A DNA stretch of 8,564 nucleotides from positions 1-8,564 of the forward strand of contig CAJYBQ010000113.1 in the NCBI GenBank assembly GCA_913064755.1. The letters are read 5' to 3'. Under the pieces are notes generated by a model. The model was not told the DNA's origin, did not search any database, and saw nothing but the letters and a program-made list of their open reading frames with translations. Below are positions 1 through 5,064 of the stretch, in pieces; positions within the stretch are counted from its first letter, which is position 1; each line of letters opens with the position of its first letter. Both the position numbers and the translations under genes were made by a program. The DNA comes from an uncultured Alphaproteobacteria bacterium. GTDB taxonomy: Bacteria > Pseudomonadota > Alphaproteobacteria > Minwuiales > Minwuiaceae.

Positions 1-509
1 CCCCAGGTCGTCCCCGCGAAAGCATAGGCAAAGCGGTCCCAGTTCTGGTTCAGCCCGGCACTGGCCCCGAGTTCCAACATCGACAGCGGATTGCCGGTAT
101 CCCTCGCCGCCCGCTGGAACCCGAGCAGCAGGACGGCGGCGCGACCGGTTTCATTGGTCTGCGGCGGATGGTTCAGGAAATCGCTGAGGAATTCGTCGTC
201 GGCCGCCATGGTGCGGCTGACCGCCTGCCACAGGGTTTCATCATCGGGCGCGGCATTCGGCGGATAGCAGGCGGCCAGGTCCGGCGCGCGATCCGACAGC
301 ACGCAGGCATGCAGTGCACCGGCGAAACGCAAGGCCAGCGCATCGTCGCGCATCCGGTCATCAGGCCAGTCCAGCACACGTGTCGCGAAGGTTGTTCCCG
401 GCACCAGTTGCGCAGCGCCGAGCCGCAGGAGATTCGCCGTGAAAGGTGATTTCATACGTTCGCAAGCCTCGGCCTGCCGCTCGAAATGGCGGCGGGTCAG
501 ATCACCCAT
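1..509 (-). CDS. DUF2332 family protein (3' part cut off by the window edge)
   Basis: The frame is open from an ATG at 507-509 leftward to the window edge, giving 169 complete codons with no stop. The start has a good ribosome binding site, AGGAGAG, about 7 bases upstream. The key family feature is ELGASAGLNQNWDRFAY at residues 146-162, close to the ELGASAGLNLNWDRY signature I associate with DUF2332 (PF10094). The N-terminal part (FERQAEACE, then SPFTANLLR) is also typical. Family members are cytosolic proteins of unproven function, usually around 330-350 residues, so roughly half the protein is visible. The glycine-rich ELGASAGLN segment resembles motif I of a methyltransferase-like fold, but that is a guess. 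The gene is divergent from the polyamine operon and need not be related to it. Confidence 0.85.
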   Translation of the reverse strand, partial: MGDLTRRHFERQAEACERMKSPFTANLLRLGAAQLVPGTTFATRVLDWPDDRMRDDALALRFAGALHACVLSDRAPDLAACYPPNAAPDDETLWQAVSRTMAADDEFLSDFLNHPPQTNETGRAAVLLLGFQRAARDTGNPLSMLELGASAGLNQNWDRFAYAFAGTTW

Positions 510-611
510 CTTGTCACTCTCCTGTCCGGTTGAAGGGCGAGCATAGCCCCCAGAAACCGGGCGGCTACCCCATGGGCGACAGGTCTGCTCGCAACTGCGA
601 ATGAAAGATGC

Positions 612-640
612 TTGACAGGGGTGGCGCGGATCGCTAGATG
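612..640 (+). promoter_or_regulatory. Candidate sigma-70 promoter for the speD-speE-odc operon
   Basis: A perfect TTGACA -35 box (612-617) is followed after 17 bases by TAGATG (635-640), which matches the -10 consensus at three of six positions. Transcription would start near 647, about 307 bases before the speD start. The exact -35 and ideal spacing support it; the weak -10 box is the main doubt. Confidence 0.45.
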
Positions 641-785
641 CCGCCCACGAACGCAATCGCACGGACATTGGACGGACCGCTGTTCGACCCGTCGGCAGTC
701 CCCCGGTTCCCGTCACGGCGTGAGCGTCTCTAATGAGCTTTTGTTCTAATCTGGCCATTGTGGCCGGGGCTATTGGAGAAGTGCC

Positions 786-809
786 ATGCCGTTCCCCAGA
801 CGGATCTGA
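786..809 (+). CDS. Possible 7-codon leader peptide upstream of speD
   Basis: The frame reads Met-Pro-Phe-Pro-Arg-Arg-Ile-stop (TGA at 807-809). It has a clear Shine-Dalgarno sequence, GGAGAA at 775-780, with about 7 bases between GGAG and the ATG, better than that of speD itself. The two adjacent Arg codons are AGA and CGG; AGA is expected to be rare in such a GC-rich genome. The stop lies about 15 bases before a stem-loop. Tiny upstream frames are known to control polyamine genes elsewhere: the MAGDIS frame of mammalian AMD1 and the ornithine-sensing SpeFL of enterobacteria. This peptide has no sequence match to either, so a regulatory role is inference. A frame this short can also arise by chance; the start context is the main support. 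Confidence 0.35.
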   Translation: MPFPRRI

Positions 810-824
810 CATCGTGATTGATGC

Positions 825-860
825 GTGACTGCGCAGCGCCCGTATCGGGATGCCGGTCAC
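825..860 (+). promoter_or_regulatory. Stem-loop between the leader frame and speD
   Basis: GTGAC (825-829) pairs with GTCAC (856-860). Inside them CCCG-TAT-CGGG forms a tight inner hairpin near 839-849, with partial pairing between. It begins about 15 bases after the stop of the tiny leader frame, within reach of a ribosome terminating or stalled there. There is no U-tract, so it is not an intrinsic terminator. Confidence 0.35.
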
Positions 861-888
861 ACCTGATTTCCTTGCTTGGAACACCGCA

Positions 889-921
889 CCCGCCGCCCGC
901 CGAACCCCTCGGGCGTGTGGG
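889..921 (+). promoter_or_regulatory. Stable stem-loop just upstream of the speD ribosome binding site
   Basis: CCCGC (889-893) and GCCCG (895-899) pair with CGGGC (910-914) and GTGGG (917-921), making two 5-bp helices (one G-U pair) separated by a small internal loop. The 10-base apical loop contains CCCC (905-908), complementary to the GGGG of the speD Shine-Dalgarno (942-945), so a short pseudoknot that hides the ribosome site is possible. No U-tract follows. The pairing is seen in the sequence; the function is inference. Confidence 0.4.
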
Positions 922-953
922 CCGTACTCATCTGCGTTCATGGGGATGACACA

Positions 954-1403
954 ATGGACTTCACCAACTCTTCCTTCGCACCTGCCGAGATCATCGACAC
1001 CGAAACCCTGGCCGAAGAGGGCCGCAAGGACTTCTTCATCAGCAAGGACGGCGAGAATTTCGCTGGCACCCATCTGCTGATCGACGTGCGCGACGCTTCG
1101 CGGCTGGACGACATCGACCACATCGAGAAGACCCTGCGCGAATGCGTGACCGCTGCGGGTGCATCGCTGCTGTCGATCGACCTGCACCACTTCTCGCCCA
1201 ACGGCGGTGTTTCCGGCGTGGCGATCCTGGCCGAGTCGCACATCTCGATCCATTCCTGGCCGGAATACGGCTACGCGGCGCTGGACGTCTTCATGTGTGG
1301 CGACGCTCAGCCGCAGAAGGCCGTGCCGGTGCTGCGCCGGGCGTTCAAGGCGGGTGAAGTGCTGGTGGACGAGATCCGCCGGGGCAAGGGCCTGGTGGGA
1401 TGA
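954..1403 (+). CDS. speD: S-adenosylmethionine decarboxylase proenzyme (prokaryotic class 1b)
   Basis: The product (149 residues) decarboxylates S-adenosylmethionine to give the aminopropyl donor for spermidine synthesis. The prokaryotic SpeD signature ESHISIHSWPEYGYAALD starts at Glu94. By family knowledge the proenzyme cleaves itself between Glu94 and Ser95, and Ser95 becomes the pyruvoyl cofactor. His100 and Cys115 match the processing and catalytic His68 and Cys83 of the Thermotoga enzyme at the same spacing. The core aligns from about residue 37 (AGTHLLIDV), leaving an N-terminal extension of about 30 residues. I chose the ATG at 954, preceded by GGGGA 7 bases upstream; an in-frame ATG at 876 would add 26 residues without family resemblance. 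The stop overlaps the speE start in ATGA, implying translational coupling. Function is near certain; the start is somewhat less so. Confidence 0.95.
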   Translation: MDFTNSSFAPAEIIDTETLAEEGRKDFFISKDGENFAGTHLLIDVRDASRLDDIDHIEKTLRECVTAAGASLLSIDLHHFSPNGGVSGVAILAESHISIHSWPEYGYAALDVFMCGDAQPQKAVPVLRRAFKAGEVLVDEIRRGKGLVG

Positions 1404-2269
1404 CCACCCGCGACACCGCAACCTGGATCACCGAGGCCCTGCACGGGTCCTTCCGGTCCAGTTATCGCGCGGACCGGGTGCTGTTCGATACCGAGACCGG
1501 TCAGCAACGGCTGGTGCTGGTGGACAACGCGATCTTCGGGCGGATGCTGTCGCTAGACGGCGTCACCCAGGTGACCGAACGCGACGAGTTCATCTATCAC
1601 GAGATGCTGACCCATGTGCCGATGCTGGCCCATGGCCAGGCACGGTCGGTGCTGATCATCGGCGGTGGTGACGGCGGCATACTGCGCGAGGTGCTGCGGC
1701 ATCCGGACGTGGAACAGGCCACGATGGTGGAGATCGATGCCGGTGTCGTCGATTTCTCGCGGCAGTGGCTGCCGACCGTGTCCGATGGTGCCTTCGATGA
1801 CCCCCGGCTGAACCTGGTGATCGCCGATGGTGCCGCCTTCGTGCGTGACACGCGGGACCGCTTCGACGTGGTGATCATCGATTCCACCGACCCCATCGGC
1901 CCCGGTGAAGTGCTCTTCACCGACAGTTTCTACGGCCACGTCCAGCGCCTGCTCAACCCTGGCGGTGTCGTGGTGACGCAGAACGGTGTGCCGTTCCTGC
2001 AGGGTGACGAACTGGCCGGGACCATGCGCGCGTTCCGGGCGCTGTTCCAGGTCGCGACCTGTTACCTGGTGACCGTCCCCACCTACGTCGGTGGTCCGAT
2101 GGCACTCGGTTTCGGCACCGACAATACGGACTTGCTGAATGTCACCGAGGCGGAACTCGCCGCCCGGCTGGCACGGCTGGATTTTGCACCGGGCTATTAC
2201 TCGCCCGCGGTACACCGGGCGGCGTTTGCCCTGCCCCGGTATGTTGAAAAGCTGGTTGAACCGGACTGA
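1400..2269 (+). CDS. speE: Spermidine synthase (polyamine aminopropyltransferase)
   Basis: The product (289 residues, the usual family length) transfers the aminopropyl group from decarboxylated S-adenosylmethionine to putrescine, making spermidine and methylthioadenosine in the cytosol. The N-terminal beta domain (about 1-60) is followed by the Rossmann-like domain. Visible motifs are YHEM (66-69), the nucleotide-binding GGGDGG (88-93), EID (111-113) that holds the donor ribose, DGAAF from Asp143, and the catalytic DSTDPIGP starting at Asp161. All are in family order and intact. The start is the ATG that overlaps the speD stop by 4 bases, so translation is probably coupled to speD. The ornithine decarboxylase frame follows after 83 bases. 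Triamine preference cannot be read from sequence with certainty, but the speD linkage supports spermidine. Confidence 0.96.
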   Translation: MTTRDTATWITEALHGSFRSSYRADRVLFDTETGQQRLVLVDNAIFGRMLSLDGVTQVTERDEFIYHEMLTHVPMLAHGQARSVLIIGGGDGGILREVLRHPDVEQATMVEIDAGVVDFSRQWLPTVSDGAFDDPRLNLVIADGAAFVRDTRDRFDVVIIDSTDPIGPGEVLFTDSFYGHVQRLLNPGGVVVTQNGVPFLQGDELAGTMRAFRALFQVATCYLVTVPTYVGGPMALGFGTDNTDLLNVTEAELAARLARLDFAPGYYSPAVHRAAFALPRYVEKLVEPD

Positions 2270-2352
2270 CCGCAAGGCGCCCGCGCCCTGCCCTCTACCT
2301 CCCCATCCACATTCTCGACGGATGCAACCGATCCCGAAATGGCCGTCGACCC

Positions 2353-3483
2353 ATGACCGACCGCATCCGCGACTACCTGTCCGCAACCCCGCAGGACACC
2401 GCCACCCTGGTGGTGGACCTGTAACGGGTCCGGCAGAACTACGAAGGCTTCGCCCGCGCTTTCCCCGACACCGCGATCTATTACGCGATCAAGGCGAACC
2501 CGGCCCCGGAAGTCCTGTCCCTGCGCGCTGGCCTGGGCAGCAGCTTCGATGCCGCCTCCGTGCCGGAGATCGGGATGGCGCTGGCCGCCGGTGCCTCGCC
2601 CGACCGCATCGCCTATTCCAACACGATCAAGCGGGAACGCGACATTGCCCGCGCCTGGCAGATGGGCGTGCGCCAGTACGCTTTCGACTGCGAGGCGGAG
2701 CTGGAGAAGCTGGGCCGTGCCGCGCCGGGCAGCCGCGTCGTCTGCCGCCTGCTGTGTGACGGCGCCGGTGCGGAATGGCCGCTGTCGCGGAAGTTCGGCT
2801 GCGTGCCGGAAATGGCCGAGCGCCTGCTGGCCCGCGCCCCGGGCATGGGCCTGGTGCCGTTCGGCCTGCAGTTCCATGTCGGATCCCAGCAGACCAATTC
2901 GGAGATGTGGGACCGGGCACTGGCGACCTGCGCCGGGCTGTTCCGCGACCTGGCCGACCAGGGCGTCTACCTGCGCATGGTCAACCTGGGCGGCGGTTTC
3001 CCCACCCGCTACCTGCGCGATGTTCCGCAGGTCGGGCGCTACGGCCAGTCGATCCACAACGCGCTGCGCCGCCATTTCGGCAACCGTCTGCCGCAGACGG
3101 TGATCGAGCCGGGGCGCGGCATGGTCGGCGACGCCGGCATCATCCGCTCCGAGGTCGTGCTGATCTCGCGCAAGTCCGACGATGATCCCATCCGCTGGGT
3201 CTACCTGGACATCGGCAAGTTCGGTGGCCTGGCGGAAACCATGGACGAGGCCATTCGCTACCCCATCCGCACCGACCACGACATGGACCCGATGGAGCCG
3301 ACGATCCTGGCCGGACCGACCTGCGATTCCGTGGACGTGATGTATGAAAAGGCCCCCTGCGACCTGCCGGTGTCGCTGCAGATCGGCGAGACCGTGCTGA
3401 TCGAATCCACCGGGGCCTACACGACGACCTATGCCGCCAACGGTTTCAACGGCTTCGCGCCGCTGACCTGCGTCTGCATCTGA
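2353..3483 (+). pseudogene. odc: Fold-III (alanine racemase-like) ornithine decarboxylase, interrupted by an in-frame TAA at codon 24
   Basis: The intact family enzyme makes putrescine from ornithine using PLP, feeding SpeE. From the ATG at 2353 the frame reads MTDRIRDYLS, then TLVVDL, then TAA (2422-2424), then continues in the same frame as RVRQNYEGFARAF to a TGA at 3481-3483, 376 codons in all, the normal family length. The PLP lysine lies after the stop, in YYAIKANP (Lys47). Other active-site elements are intact: FHVGSQQ (His175), NLGGGFPTRY (Gly213-215), EPGRGMVG (from Glu252), GPTCDS (Cys324, Asp325) and GAYTTTY (Tyr356). No ATG, GTG, TTG or CTG lies in frame between the TAA and Lys47, so reinitiation (for example at 2560) would give an inactive protein. 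The cause could be a recent nonsense mutation, a sequencing or assembly error, or readthrough. The start has only a weak ribosome binding site. Some relatives also accept lysine, so substrate is inferred from speDE linkage. Confidence 0.88.
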
Positions 3484-3496
3484 GGGCCTTGATCCG

Positions 3497-3542
3497 CAAC
3501 GGCCAAAGCCTGCCCCGGCCAGTGTCGGGGCAGGTGCCGTTG
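3497..3542 (+). terminator. Strong stem-loop after the polyamine operon (terminator-like or 3' end stabiliser)
   Basis: CCTGCCCCG (3509-3517) pairs perfectly with CGGGGCAGG (3526-3534) around an 8-base loop. An outer helix, CAACGGC (3497-3503) with GCCGTTG (3536-3542), extends it. It lies 13 bases after the decarboxylase stop. No run of T follows, so it is not a canonical rho-independent terminator, but its position and stability suit a 3' end of the operon mRNA. Confidence 0.5.
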
Positions 3543-3688
3543 CCGCAGGACATGCCGGAGCTTCCGGACATTCGGGACCGAGCCGCGACCGCGCAACCGG
3601 ATCACCGCGCGGCATCTCTGCGAGTGCCGACGGACCGGTCGGTTGGCTCACCATTGTCAACGGGACCCGTGGCCACCAGATTGGGGTC

Positions 3689-4072
3689 ATGAGCGAACCT
3701 GACCTGGACGACATCGCGGCCCTGGGGGCAAGGGCGATGCAGATCATTCCCGAGCACCTGCGCGCCCATTGTCGCGACCTGGTGATCCGTGTTGCCGACC
3801 AGGCAACGCCGGAGGACCTGGCGGAACTGGACATCGACGATCCGCTGGACCTGCTTGGCCTCTATGTCGGGCAGGGCAGGCCGCTGCGTGATTCCTGGGA
3901 CACGGGCACGGAGCCTGACCAGGTATGGCTCTATCGCCGCCCGATCCTGGCCTATGTGCGGGAAACAACCGAACCGCTGGGGCACGTGGTGCAGCACGTC
4001 CTGATCCACGAGATCGGGCACCATTTCGGGTTTTCCGACGATGACATGGACCGCATCGAGGCGGATGCATGA
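3689..4072 (+). CDS. Zincin-like metallopeptidase family protein (Zincin_1, PF06262)
   Basis: The product has 127 residues, the usual size of this compact bacterial family. The zinc site HEIGHH is at residues 107-112 (HExxH with Glu108 as catalytic base), followed by the family-typical FGFSDDDMDRIE. Upstream landmarks also fit: LDDIAALGARAM near the N-terminus, DDPLDLLGLY (50-59) and WLYRRPILAY (80-89). There is no signal peptide or membrane segment, so it is cytosolic. Physiological substrates of this family are not established. The ATG at 3689 is preceded only by a weak GGGG; the N-terminus it gives matches relatives. The gene is convergent with the phasin gene, and its stop abuts that gene's terminator. 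It is 205 bases from the polyamine operon and is probably a separate unit. Confidence 0.88.
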   Translation: MSEPDLDDIAALGARAMQIIPEHLRAHCRDLVIRVADQATPEDLAELDIDDPLDLLGLYVGQGRPLRDSWDTGTEPDQVWLYRRPILAYVRETTEPLGHVVQHVLIHEIGHHFGFSDDDMDRIEADA

Positions 4073-4101
4073 AAAAGGGGCCGCGGCAATGCCGCAGCCC
4101 C
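4073..4101 (-). terminator. Rho-independent terminator of the phasin gene
   Basis: Read leftward, GGGGC-T-GCGGCA pairs with TGCCGC-G-GCCCC (one mismatch, single-base loop; plus-strand arms 4077-4088 and 4090-4101) and is followed by TTTTT (4072-4076). It lies about 40 bases beyond the phasin stop. On the plus strand the same hairpin follows the metallopeptidase stop but only TCTCC trails it, so it would be a weaker terminator in that direction. Confidence 0.85.
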
Positions 4102-4141
4102 TCTCCAGATCAGTCGGCCGTTGGAACGGCTGAAGGAATCA

Positions 4142-4933
4142 TCAGAACCAGCGCGCGTCGCGGAACTGTTCCGAAGCCTCGTTGAAGCGCTTGGTGGTCA
4201 GCGCCAGGCTGCGGGCCATGACGTCCTGGCAGGCCGTGCTGACCACGTCCATGTGGGTGGTCCAGGCTTCCAGCGCGGTTTCCGCGTATTCACGCTGCAC
4301 GGTGGCAATGTCGCCCAGGTCTTCGGCGCTGCCGATCTTGTCGACGGCAGCGGCATTCGCGGCCATCCGATCCTTCACGAAGCTGCTGGTGGTTTCCTGC
4401 AGCTGCAGCGCGGTTTCCACTGCGGTGCGGTTGGTTTCAGCCACGACATCGAGACCTTCACGCACGACGGCGAAGTAATCGGTGGAAAGCAGTTCGGCAG
4501 CAGCGGGCGCAGCAGCAGCCTTCGGGGCGGCAGCCTTGGGGGCGGCAGCCTTCGGAGCAGCGGCCTTGGGGGTCGGCGCCTTGGCAGCCACCTTGGGCGC
4601 CGTCGCCTTGGCAGGTGCCGCGGCCTTTTCCGGCGCAGCCTTCTTCACGGCAGCGGCCTTGGCCGGTGCACGCTTCACAGGTGCAGCCTTTGCAGCAACG
4701 GCCTTCTTGGGCTCGGCGGCCTTCTTCGGGGCAGCGGCCTTCTTCGGGGCGGCAGCAGTCTTCGGTGCCGCGGCGACCGGGGCGGGCTTCGCAGCCGCTT
4801 CGACCTTGGCCGGGGCGGCGGGTTTGGCAGCGGCAGCCTTCGGGGCTTCGGTCGCGGCAACGGCCTTCGGGGCGGCGGCCTTGTCGGCAGCGGCATCAAC
4901 CTTCGGCGTTGCTTCGTTTGTCTTCTCGGTCAT
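4142..4933 (-). CDS. Phasin family protein with N-terminal Ala/Lys/Pro-rich (histone H1-like) region
   Basis: The product has 263 residues in two halves. Residues 1-147 are almost entirely Ala, Lys and Pro, with runs of PKAAA and KKAAAP that resemble the lysine-rich tails of histone H1-like proteins and probably lack fixed structure. Residues 148-258 (LLSTDYFAVVREGLDVVAE through TKRFNEASEQF) look like a phasin_2 domain (PF09361), which by family knowledge coats polyhydroxyalkanoate granules with amphipathic helices. Pseudomonas PhaF joins the same two kinds of region in the opposite order and tethers granules to the nucleoid, so a DNA-binding role for this N-terminus is a reasonable inference. 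I chose the ATG at 4931-4933, with GGAG 8 bases upstream; an upstream ATG at 4984 has no ribosome binding site. A terminator follows at 4073-4101. Without a phaC or phaR nearby, polymer storage is inferred from the domain alone. Confidence 0.85.
   Translation of the reverse strand: MTEKTNEATPKVDAAADKAAAPKAVAATEAPKAAAAKPAAPAKVEAAAKPAPVAAAPKTAAAPKKAAAPKKAAEPKKAVAAKAAPVKRAPAKAAAVKKAAPEKAAAPAKATAPKVAAKAPTPKAAAPKAAAPKAAAPKAAAAPAAAELLSTDYFAVVREGLDVVAETNRTAVETALQLQETTSSFVKDRMAANAAAVDKIGSAEDLGDIATVQREYAETALEAWTTHMDVVSTACQDVMARSLALTTKRFNEASEQFRDARWF
4515..4574 (-). repeat. 15-bp tandem repeat inside the phasin gene (encodes PKAAA units)
   Basis: The plus-strand core GCAGCCTT recurs every 15 bases at 4515, 4530 and 4545, with a variant GCGGCCTT at 4560. 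On the coding strand this gives successive PKAAA units at about residues 122-141. Such an array can gain or lose units by slippage without breaking the frame. Confidence 0.75.
4700..4771 (-). repeat. 18-bp tandem repeat inside the phasin gene (encodes AAPKKA units)
   Basis: The core GGCCTTCTT starts at 4700, 4718 and 4736, with a more diverged fourth unit up to about 4771. The coding strand gives Lys-Lys-Ala-Ala-(Ala/Glu)-Pro units at about residues 60-78. This array differs in period from the 15-bp array nearer the phasin domain. Confidence 0.7.
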
Positions 4934-4996
4934 CTGAATTTCTCCGTACACACGCACGCCATCAGACGTGCAGGAACCATGCATACAGATAGCAAT

Positions 4997-5017
4997 CTAT
5001 GCTGCATTGCACAATAG
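4997..5017. promoter_or_regulatory. 21-bp dyad with TGCA half-sites upstream of the phasin gene
   Basis: The site reads CTAT-GC-TGCA-T-TGCA-CA-ATAG. CTAT pairs with ATAG and TGCA with TGCA around a central T; only the two GC/CA positions break the symmetry. It lies 64 bases upstream of the phasin start. PhaR, the repressor of phasin genes in Paracoccus and Rhodobacter, is known to bind TGC-rich sites of the CTGC-N3-GCAG type; this site contains CTGC-ATT-GCA. Assignment to PhaR is inference. Confidence 0.4.
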
Positions 5018-5018
5018 A

Positions 5019-5030
5019 CAGTGTGCACTG
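5019..5030. repeat. CAGTG-TG-CACTG inverted repeat upstream of the phasin gene
   Basis: Five-base arms flank a 2-base spacer, one base beyond the 21-bp dyad. It is immediately followed by CGGC and the palindrome AAAAATATTTTT (5035-5046). It could be a second regulator half-site or part of a composite operator; the sequence alone does not decide. Confidence 0.35.
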
Positions 5031-5064
5031 CGGCAAAAATATTTTTCACAGATGTCAACCCGTT

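Larger units (their letters stand above)
510..953. other. 444-base divergent intergenic region and speD leader
   Basis: This gap lies between the start of the DUF2332 gene and the start of speD. It holds a candidate rightward promoter (612-640), a GGCC/GGCC mini-hairpin at 753-765, a 7-codon open frame with its own ribosome binding site (786-809) and two stem-loops (825-860 and 889-921). I see no longer gene that can be supported: the open frames starting at 733 and 850 have weak start contexts, and the latter runs into speD out of frame. If the promoter is right, the speD mRNA has a leader of roughly 300 bases, long enough for regulation. Confidence 0.6.

Noticed and set aside
741..760. LexA-type SOS box (GTTC-N7-GTTC) around the TTGTTCTA motifs
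   Set aside because: Both copies have only one GTTC half; the expected second half reads GCCA or GGCG.
733..828. A 31-codon open frame in the speD leader overlapping the 7-codon frame
   Set aside because: It lacks a good ribosome site and has no recognisable features; the overlapping 7-codon frame has the stronger start.
876..953. A 26-residue N-terminal extension of SpeD from the ATG at 876
   Set aside because: The extra residues resemble no SpeD, and the codons cover the stem-loop at 889-921. The ATG at 954 has a properly spaced GGGGA.
1553..2386. A 277-codon minus-strand open frame antisense to speE
   Set aside because: It has no recognisable motif and lies opposite a well-supported spermidine synthase.
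2560..3483. A separate 307-residue decarboxylase starting at the GTG at 2560
   Set aside because: This start lies after the PLP lysine and in the middle of the conserved barrel, with no ribosome site. The frame is better read as the rest of the interrupted gene.
3489..3692. A 67-codon open frame between the decarboxylase and metallopeptidase genes
   Set aside because: It runs through the strong stem-loop, has no ribosome site and looks like translated non-coding sequence.
2197..3834. A 545-codon minus-strand open frame antisense to the ornithine decarboxylase
   Set aside because: It is a shadow of high-GC codon use. The plus strand encodes recognisable PLP-enzyme motifs; the minus-strand product has none.
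4500..4775. CRISPR-like direct repeats
   Set aside because: The repeats are 15 and 18 bp, contiguous without spacers, in frame, and encode the Ala/Lys/Pro region of the phasin.
4121..5017. A 298-codon plus-strand open frame, rich in Gly, Ser, Leu and Arg, opposite the phasin gene
   Set aside because: It is the antisense of the Ala/Lys/Pro repeats, which lack stops in several frames. It has no domain, and the phasin frame on the other strand has a ribosome site, a real domain and a terminator. The Ala-rich frame at 4482-4937 is rejected for the same reason.
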